64,000 nucleotides of DNA from Platycarya strobilacea (Eukaryota > Streptophyta > Magnoliopsida > Fagales > Juglandaceae). The stretch is taken from positions 17,725,684-17,789,683 of the forward strand of contig CM072555.1 in NCBI GenBank assembly GCA_036898215.1. Reading direction: 5' to 3'. Made by a program: the position numbers and the translations under genes. Of the stretch, positions 59,101 to 64,000 are shown piece by piece; position 1 is the first letter of the stretch, and each line of letters begins with the position of its first letter. The notes under the pieces were generated by a model. It was not told the origin of the DNA. It was given only the letters and a program-made list of their open reading frames with translations, and ran no database searches.

Positions 59101-62100
59101 TTATACCTCCACAACCATTTTTTGAATAACGCCTGATTAAAAGTCCTCATATTTCGAAAACCCAAACCATTGTTGGATATAGGATGACATACTGAATCCC
59201 ACTTGACTACATGGAATTTGAACTACTCCCCTAAACCGCCCCACAAAAAGTCACGTTGGAATTCCTCCATTATGTATGCCACACTAGCAGGTATAGAGAA
59301 AAGTGATAAAAAAATATATAGGTAAGTTAGAAAGTGTACTCTTTATCAAAGTAAGCCTGCCACCTTTTGATAGGTACGGTCTTCCAACTAGCAAGTCTCT
59401 TCTCTACTTTCTCAATCACTCCCATAAAAAGGACGTCCTTGCAGCTACCCCCAACAGAAGTCCAAGGTAAGTTCCTTTCATGCAAGTCAAAACATGCTCA
59501 ACAAGCAATTTGGCTCCCTTAGGATCATTACAGTTACAATTGATGTTCACCAAAGCTTTGATCGTTGACTCTCGTATCATCAGGTCACCAACTTCCTTGA
59601 CCACTCAACATTGGGCAGGTGTCAACGTCCCCACATGGTTGTACAATTTTTGCAAAGAATTGGGTTTTGGTAAACAAACACTTAAGAGGCACCCCTTAGT
59701 CCAAATCTCCCTTTGTCCTTTCAAACAAATTGAAATGAATGAAATTTTGCTGCTTGGGATTACCTTAAGCCACATTCCTATTTGGTTGAACTATTTATAA
59801 CTGCATATTTGTAATAAAGATATTGTGATGGTTGGACCTTTGCTTATTTGATATCTTTTAACCGACCCTACTTGTCTTATTTTTTTGTTTCTTTATTGGC
59901 ATCAACTGTCTGGGAATAGCATCCCAACTAATCCTAGGGTGCATAGGCCTTCAGCAATGAGTTTTCTCTGAGTCCACCTCGGGTAATTCAAGGAAAAAAT
60001 CTTCCAGTCCAATGGCCCCTATAGATTGTTTACACCTAAGAAGATTTGAACCTTAAACTTGAGGGGAGCATACCCCCAAGCCCAAAGACTTCACCACTTG
60101 AGCCAACCCCTAGGGGTTCTAGTTGTTTTGATTTTACATCCAACTAATAGGAAGTGCAACCCTTAACCTAGTGTGGAGTGAAGGGAAAGAAACCTGCCTT
60201 AAGCTACTTGAAAGATATGCTAGTATAATATGGGGTCTCCCCCTACAATAGGTCTTTTGATACCCACTCTGCTAGTGCCATTGCGAGAACCATTGCTCCT
60301 ACACATATTGAAGTTGCTCCATTTCAGGCATTGTTGCTTCCACTACCATTTGAGTTGAAGACTAGCGCTTTCTTCCACAAAGTTAAATTAGGTGTAATAA
60401 CTCAAATAAGGATCAAACTACATCAAGACCTTACTCTAAAAAGACTAGTCACTATTATAATTGAAACTCCTTGAAATCATTCCCAAAGAAGTCGCCACCT
60501 CACAATGAGAAAAAAGATAATCAATAGATTCACCATTCTTTTTTAGTTTTTACACATAAAACACCAACCAACCACCGATAAGTCTCTCTTCCTCAAATTG
60601 TCTGTGATTAAGATTTTCCCAAGAGACACCAGTCAACATAAGAAAGCAATCTTACTAGGCACCTTGACTCTCCAAATACCTCTTCAGGGATAATCTTTGA
60701 CCCCATGACAGGACACCTTGTAAAAAGAACTAACTAAAAATTTGGAATTAACTGTATGCACCCACTGCAGACCATCCTCCCCATTTTGATCAAGCTTCAT
60801 ATTATATAATCTTCCAAATAAATAAAAAACTTCATATACTTCTCAATCATGTACATCTCTAGTGAATTCCACAATCTAGTGAAATAAATTGTTAAAGAAG
60901 TGATAGAAATTAGCCATTGCGACCTTTTTTATTTATAAGCATCGGGTATCTAGGAACAATGTCCTAATTAATCCCAAAGGTATACAGGCTCTCAACAATG
61001 CATTTCCCACAAATGCACTTTTGATAATTCGAGGAAAAAATCCCCTAGTCCGATAGCCAATATAGATTTTTGTACCCAATAAAATTTGAACTTTAGACCT
61101 AGAGAGAGCATACCCCTAAGCCCAAAGCCTTTACCACTGCATCCCTTCATCTCTAGCAATCCAAAAAGGATCAAGATAAACATCCTTAAGAAGTGAATCC
61201 CACACCAAATGTCAAGCCAAAAAATCTATTTTTGATAAGTAAAGTGTTGCCAAAAATATATCTTTGCCCCATCTCCCACCTTGAATTTAGTATTCTTGAC
61301 ACCCCCCCACCCAAAAAATTCCTAGCCGAATAGACTTCCACAAACCCACCCCAAACATCCCTCTTACTTCATTCGTACACCAATGCCCCACCATCCCGCC
61401 ATATTTAACATACACAATATTTTCCAAAACGCATTACTCTCAATATGATACCTCCAAAGCCATTTCCCAATAAGAGCTTTGTTGAGAAGTCTTAAATTTT
61501 GCACTTTCAAACCTCCACAAGACACTGGGAGACAAACTTTATTCCAAATCACCAAATGAAAGTTTCTTTCCTTCCCATTACCATCCCACAAAAATTTCCA
61601 ATAAATTCCTTCTATTCTTTTAGCAACCCCCCCCCCTCCCCAATCCCCAAATTGTCAACGTCCTTATTGAGCCATTCTACAAAAGAAGCATGCCTCATGT
61701 CCAACTTTTCTAGTTGGGTTTGGCTCTTTTACAATTTGTAACAACCCAATGACGACCCAAGTCACATCTATAACCATACTCCAACCTATCATGCTAAGCA
61801 TGGGTATTGTTGGAATCCCATGAGAATTTCACATTCTCTTCTTAGTTGTGTATAATTCACATATTTAAGTATTAGAAGAAGTATAGGAAGAGGCAAGATT
61901 TTATATTTTTTAGAATGATTGTTCCTACTAAGAATACCTATTCCCAAATCAGCTTATAGCAAATTTTTCATAAACTAGTGAGAAACTCAATATAAGCACA
62001 ATATAAAAATTAATAAATATTTAATTGATTAAATAATCATGATAGAAGATAACATCTAATAACATAGAAATTTGATTATTGCATACTTATTACCAGAAAA

Positions 62101-62617
62101 ATACTTGTGAAGTACAAATTCATTGTAAAAATTAATTGCACAATGCAAGAACTACATTAAATATAACCCAAGCCAAAAGTTACTTATGTGAAGGAAATAC
62201 ATCTTGCATACCATGATGTAGTTTAAATATATGTGACTAACAAAATCATAAAAAATAACAGTGTAATTAGATACCAATTTTGGCCAAAATCTCACCACAG
62301 CACACTTAACACCAATGCCTGATCCTAGAGCTTCGAACTGCTCATGAATCTGAATTGCAAGCTCCCTAGAAATCGCAAAGGATGAGTGATATCATAACAT
62401 AGAAATCAAATCATTTATCAATTTAGCCGCACTTCCTAGAAGTAGAAATAAAAAGCTATCATACGAGAATTAACCAAGGGTCACATATCAAACCTTGTAG
62501 GGGATAGCACACAAGCAAAGAACGCTTTTGGAGAGTTTAAAAGTGCTTGCAAAATGGGAAGAGCAAAAGCTCCTGTCTTACCCGAACCCGTTTGAGCAAG
62601 TCCAATCAAGTCTTTTC
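42891..62617 (-). CDS. RH10: DEAD-box RNA helicase, RH10/DDX47/Rrp3-like, 12 exons, 5' end outside window
   Basis: ATP-dependent RNA helicase of the group that acts in nucleolar pre-rRNA processing. Exons in transcript order: 62617-62494, 62365-62296, 56608-56546, 51976-51902, 50583-50464, 50285-50241, 50151-50077, 49249-49103, 48932-48795, 45614-45503, 45422-45334 and 43010-42891. They give 391 codons plus a stop with no break. Motifs in order: I AQTGSGKT, Ia PTRELA, GG LVGG, Ib TPGR, II DEAD, III SAT, IV SSMVFVRT, V TDVASRGLD, VI HRVGRTARAGR. The basic tail ends HKKMRR. The Q motif and roughly 60 N-terminal residues must lie past 64000. The protein departs from Arabidopsis RH10 at several usually constant sites (for example RSNAVK for RNPVK, NQYQLQFFLQIEKLHG for NQYELEWYIQIEKLIG), so it may be a diverged paralogue. 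The introns reach 5.7 kb and are filled with transposons. Confidence 0.9.
43011..45333 (-). other. Last intron of the RH10-like gene (2.3 kb)
   Basis: No second gene is supported. A plus-strand stretch at 43738-44301 has two overlapping frames without known domains; its end (near 44215-44330, CCAGGAGTCCCCTG then GTGTACTTGAGTTGCACCCC then an A-rich run) resembles plant LINE 3' tails in plus orientation. GATTTCAAGAAGGCATATGA near 44470 would encode DFKKAYD, a LINE RT-like motif, but it is too short to trust. Confidence 0.5.
46032..46374. mobile_element. Possible MITE in the RH10-like intron
   Basis: The left end GCATGGTTGGGATTACGG and the right end in reverse GCATGTTTGATATTGCGT look like imperfect inverted repeats. 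The interior repeats AAAAGCGCTTTT-like palindromes. No matching target duplication was found. Confidence 0.4.
46414..46665 (-). mobile_element. Short 5'-truncated LINE copy with target-site duplication
   Basis: The T run at 46411-46421 is the reverse of a poly(A) tail, and the LINE end TTACTTATC is next to it. The flanking AGGCAAGCAAGACTTTTT at 46396-46413 and 46666-46683 is an 18-bp direct repeat, as LINE insertion leaves. Content matches the 3' end of the LINE families further along (compare 47640-47830 on the other strand). Confidence 0.85.
46745..47837 (+). mobile_element. 5'-truncated LINE (ORF2 C-terminus and tail)
   Basis: The frame at 46887-47525 reads GLWKNIKSGWSDFQRHTRLP, then SRIKFWNDVWCGD, then FPWRKIWRHKAPPKATFFV and LRKRMVIIADWCCMYRK: the region after the RT thumb and the zf-RVT domain of plant LINEs. 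Downstream come WCLWQERNERTFKD, a 3' UTR and AATAAAATTTTACTTATC followed by an A run at 47827-47837. The frame is open for 212 codons, so it is younger than the LINE at base 1, but the RT core is missing. It is antisense to the host helicase. Confidence 0.85.
47838..48612 (+). mobile_element. Second 5'-truncated LINE joined to the tail of the first
   Basis: Directly after the poly(A) of the previous LINE, sequence resumes with GCAACTTTCTTTGTATGGAC, the same point of the zf-RVT domain as 47330 in the first copy (TFFVWTTSLRKILAL). It then runs through a decayed ORF end (SLGQL.LILMH near 48200-48230) to AGTAAAATCTTGTTTACTGA and an A run near 48600-48607. Confidence 0.75.
49730..49935 (+). mobile_element. 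tRNA-derived SINE with 17-bp target duplication
   Basis: Box A lies in GGGTAGCCCAGGTGGTAAGG near 49739 and box B in CAGGTTCAATTCCCC near 49787, 35-40 bases apart as in tRNA-derived SINEs. The 3' end is CATCAAAAACAAAAA. TGTGCTAACACTTGGGA at 49713-49729 recurs with one change at 49936-49952. It is antisense to the helicase gene. Confidence 0.88.
51025..51152 (-). mobile_element. Truncated tRNA-derived SINE, second family
   Basis: Read on the minus strand it starts AAACCTCTAGGGGTTGGTTC then AAGTGGTAAAGACC (box A) and ends in GGGGGACGTTGTTCTCAGTC and A-rich sequence. The middle with box B is deleted compared with the copy at 59880-60120. Confidence 0.75.
52868..55170 (-). mobile_element. Internally deleted LINE (ORF1-like part joined to ORF2 end)
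   Basis: On the minus strand a region at about 55170-54370 resembles the glycine-rich ORF1-side part of plant LINEs (FLFVLEYGHEKRCGLIVAPI, GRQGGGWRNLGESL). It leads near 53960 straight into SELGGLGVHNLIIFN, which normally follows the RT. Endonuclease and RT palm are absent. Then come GKWLWRFQLEGDSLWR, FPWKGIWRVSMPPKVVFFF, zf-RVT (MIVLEWCYLCKNNGESIEHL) and a tail marked by the T run at 52869-52880. The ORF1 assignment is from general resemblance only. Confidence 0.7.
56013..56187. mobile_element. Inverted-repeat MITE with a 30-T core
   Basis: Arms of about 50 bases pair: left GCCCCTCGAAGTTACCACTA and right ACTAGTGGTAACTTTGAGGG are nearly perfect complements, extending outwards imperfectly. 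The core holds T30 (56067-56096) followed by an A-rich run. Flanks GTTTATTGAATA (56001-56012) and GTTTATTGGAATA (56188-56200) look like a target duplication of about 10 bases, fitting a Mutator-like origin. Confidence 0.75.
57051..57293 (-). mobile_element. Short 5'-truncated LINE 3' end
   Basis: In reverse it reads VQWKGLEAFSFMHCYSGLQI-like decayed coding sequence, then TTAGCTTGTAATTAGG, CTTGTATACTTCCTATGCAC and TTGGGTCATGCC, a plant LINE 3' UTR wording, and an A-rich end. GATCAAGTTT at 57041-57050 and GATGAAGTTT at 57294-57303 may be the target duplication. Confidence 0.65.
57404..58027 (-). mobile_element. tRNA-derived SINE (second family) split by a Tourist-like MITE
   Basis: Parts 57404-57529 and 57927-58027 join to a SINE like that at 62917-63136: AAACCCTAGGAGATGGCGTG, TTGGTCTTGGGGTGAGTTAT, ATAAATTGGATGTCTTGG then a box-B-like TTTTAAATC, and at the far end TATTTGGGAATAAAGTCTCA in forward reading. 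The A tail is at the left (T run near 57404). Confidence 0.78.
57530..57926. mobile_element. Tourist-like (PIF/Harbinger) MITE with TTA duplication
   Basis: Ends GGTCTGATTTGTTTT and, in reverse, GACCTTGTTTGTTTT are inverted repeats. Both flanks are TTA (57527-57529 and 57927-57929), the target preferred by PIF/Harbinger elements. Subterminal GAGATGAGAT/ATCTCATC motifs occur at both ends. 397 bases and no coding capacity. Confidence 0.87.
58052..59468 (-). mobile_element. 5'-truncated LINE with 13-bp target duplication
   Basis: AAGTTCCTTTCAT at 58039-58051 and 59469-59481 flanks the copy. On the minus strand it shows KRLASWKTVPIKRWQAYFDK, GLWKHITRGWGFV, RIKFWKDIWCVE, FPWRRTWRHKAPPKAAFFVW with TISLGKILTTNNLRK, and CLWQESNARTFEDEERS, then a tail. 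It shares the PWR(K/R)xWRHKAPPKA block with the LINE at 46745-47837, so they belong to one family. Stops and shifts are few but present. Confidence 0.88.
59880..60120 (-). mobile_element. tRNA-derived SINE (second family), near full length
   Basis: Minus strand: AACCCCTAGGGGTTGGCTCA, AGTGGTGAAGTCTTTGGG (box A region), GTATGCTCCCCTC, TTTAAGGTTCAAATCTTC (box B), ATCTATAGGGGCCATTGGAC, GAATTACCCGAGGTGGAC, ending TTGATGCCAATAAAGAAACA and an A run. This is the best reference copy of the family in the window. Confidence 0.85.
60470..61640 (-). mobile_element. LINE fragment interrupted by a SINE
   Basis: Pieces 61640-61140 and 60920-60470 on the minus strand carry GIYWKFLWDGNGKERNFHLV, SCGGLKVQNLRLLNKALIGK with WLWRYHIES, GDGAKIYFWQ, then across the SINE IFGRL-type sequence, VSLGKILITDNLRKRDLSV and VVGWCFMC (zf-RVT). 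The 3' end has no A tail, so it is truncated there too. Confidence 0.78.
60925..61137 (-). mobile_element. tRNA-derived SINE (second family) inside the LINE fragment
   Basis: Matches 59880-60120 through AGTGGTAAAGGCTTTGGGCT, TAGGGGTATGCTCTCTC, AAAGTTCAAATTTTATTG (box B), ATTTTTTCCTCGAATTATC and GGTATCTAGGAACAATGTCC in forward reading. The first 12 or so bases of the 5' end are missing. Confidence 0.8.
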
Positions 62618-62916
62618 CTAAAATAGAGAGAAATTAGTATTTGTATAGTACAGAAAATTAAATCTGACTCACAGATACAATTAAAGTAAACACTACAATA
62701 AATTCTGCTTGGTTGCCAAGAAACGTACAAAAAATCAAGAATTCAATAAATTTTGTATTAAAAAATAGAATGAAATCAACAAATCATTGGCAAAGCAGAA
62801 AGAAACATACTCATTTGAAACAAACACAAAAACAACCTTCTACTTTAGTGTTTTCTATGTGTTAAACTTCGTTAATGATCAAAAGGAACATTCAACATCT
62901 GTTTTTGATAAGATAA

Positions 62917-63136
62917 AGGTTTTTTTATTGGCACTAGGTGAGCAGAACAAAATTTAGACTAATCCCAGGTTTGAATAAATTTTCGACAGGAAGTTTCTTC
63001 CAAGTGCATCTCGGATATTTTGAGGGGAAATTCTACCAGTTTGATAGCCCCAAAGTGTGAATGCGGAGTTACAAACCTAGGACGCCTGGTTTATATGGCT
63101 CACTTCAAGACCACTACATCACCCCCTTGGGGTTAA
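62917..63136 (-). mobile_element. tRNA-derived SINE (second family, subfamily of 57404 copy)
   Basis: Minus strand: AACCCCAAGGGGGTGATGTA, GTGGTCTTGAAGTGAGCCAT, CCTAGGTTTGTAACTCC (box B-like), CACTTTGGGGCTATCAAACT, and an end TTGGGATTAGTC-like then CACCTAGTGCCAATAAAAAA. It shares GTGAG(T/C)(T/C)ATATAAA with the 57404 copy. Confidence 0.78.
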
Positions 63137-63301
63137 GATATGAGATTAATGAAAAACACCAATCAAAAGACGTAAATGAGAAACACCAATAACGGTAGCC
63201 CATAATTTTTTACTTACCAAAAAAGGAAAAAGGAAATGAGAAATAAAGCAAAAAAGTCGTGAAAGTTGAAAAATTAAAATTGAAATTAGCACACATCTAG
63301 T

Positions 63302-64000
63302 GACTTTTTTTTTATATAACATGTCTAGTGATAAAGGGTTTTAAAGAATAAATCCTTAATGCCCTCCCATGTTCTCCATGTCCTCCAAGCTCTAGTGGTT
63401 TCTTGCTCTCCATATATACCATTACAAAAAAAACTCCCTTTCCAATACACCAAAAGTTCCACAAGGCAAGGCAAAGCATAACTCAATCTAATCAAAACAA
63501 AACGAACAACAAACCAGAAACCACTTACCACCTCCCAATGCAAATATAGATGACCTATAAATTCCCCAATGCCTTGATCCAACAGATGGTCTTCCAAAGG
63601 AATGAATTAATGTTATGTAGATTGATTTTACATCAAACAACCCACGCTTTGAGGGCACACAATAAATATTACCATGATACCCTTTCTAAGGCAAACCAAA
63701 TTCAAACGGTCCAAAAACAAGGTAAGTACCTCCACTCCTGGTCGTGGTGCTTGAATAAAATTTATATCCCACAGGAGAGCATCATACAAAAACTACAAAA
63801 TACTATGCAACTTAAGTAAGCTTCCTTAATAACAAGCAATGTTAAATAATTTTGGGGAGGCCACCTCAAGAGTCCGATGCCCACACCCAAACATTGTACC
63901 AAAAACTTGTCCTAAATCCATCACCCGCCACATATTTGGTAATTCTTGTAAATTCCCTCAGCCCCTAATCACATAACTGGGTTTTTTTTATTTACTTAAT
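63302..64000 (-). mobile_element. LINE fragment running off the window edge
   Basis: The minus-strand frame at 63597-63325 reads EFIGHLYLHWEVVSGFWFVV then RFVLIRLSYALPCLVELLVY and GSFFCNGIYGEQE, the zf-RVT end and following segment of plant LINEs. Upstream towards 64000 decayed FRTSFWYNVWVW-like sequence fits the preceding LINE region. The T run at 63307-63315 marks the tail. It lies in the intron upstream of the first visible helicase exon. Confidence 0.7.

Noticed and set aside
59416..59604. 62-codon minus frame next to the LINE at 58052-59468
   Set aside because: It straddles the LINE boundary and target duplication, so it is a composite of intron and LINE sequence.

Overview
This is nuclear DNA from a flowering plant: intron-rich genes with GT-AG splice sites, AT-rich spacers and a heavy load of plant-type transposons (LINE with RNase H tail, Copia, hAT, Mutator-like, Tourist-like MITEs, tRNA-derived SINEs). 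The proteins are eudicot-like. GATGA-rich repeats and a Tourist-like MITE with a GGTCT(T/G)(A/G)TTTG-type end remind me of Fagales trees such as Juglandaceae, but that assignment is a weak inference from memory.

Three host loci are visible, all on the minus strand. (1) 6511-10395: a complete 12-exon borate exporter of the BOR1 type (715 aa by my exon model). Its numbering matches Arabidopsis BOR1 through at least Tyr405, and it carries His where BOR1 has Tyr373. (2) 24539-26517: a five-exon GDSL esterase/lipase gene that looks dead, with a 10-bp tandem duplication shifting the frame in exon 3 and a lost splice acceptor before exon 5. (3) 42891-62617: the last 12 exons of a DEAD-box RNA helicase of the RH10/DDX47/Rrp3 group, 391 codons visible and open, spread over nearly 20 kb because its introns are packed with LINE, SINE and MITE insertions. 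The 5' exons lie beyond the window.

The rest is a layered transposon landscape. 1-2795 is a decayed LINE. 14767-21331 is a decayed Copia element with a hAT-type insertion in its 5' LTR, a Mutator-like insertion with a perfect 9-bp target duplication inside its reverse transcriptase, and a tandem duplication that copied its primer-binding site. 27415-35544 is a large decayed hAT element with a BED/hATC transposase, inserted into a TA microsatellite and holding a long palindrome. 38746-42614 is a second hAT element (DUF4371/hATC type) that split an RNase H-like LINE remnant. Nesting continues in the helicase introns: a MITE inside a SINE, a SINE inside a LINE, and a LINE joined to the tail of another LINE.

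There is no operon-like cooperation between genes and I found no CRISPR, tRNA or rRNA gene. I did not find a convincing new biological system. The most useful leads are the BOR1-like Tyr373-to-His change with its GC-AG intron and possible upstream ORFs, the two lesions in the GDSL gene, and the datable nesting series. All reading was by eye; no alignment or database search was run.
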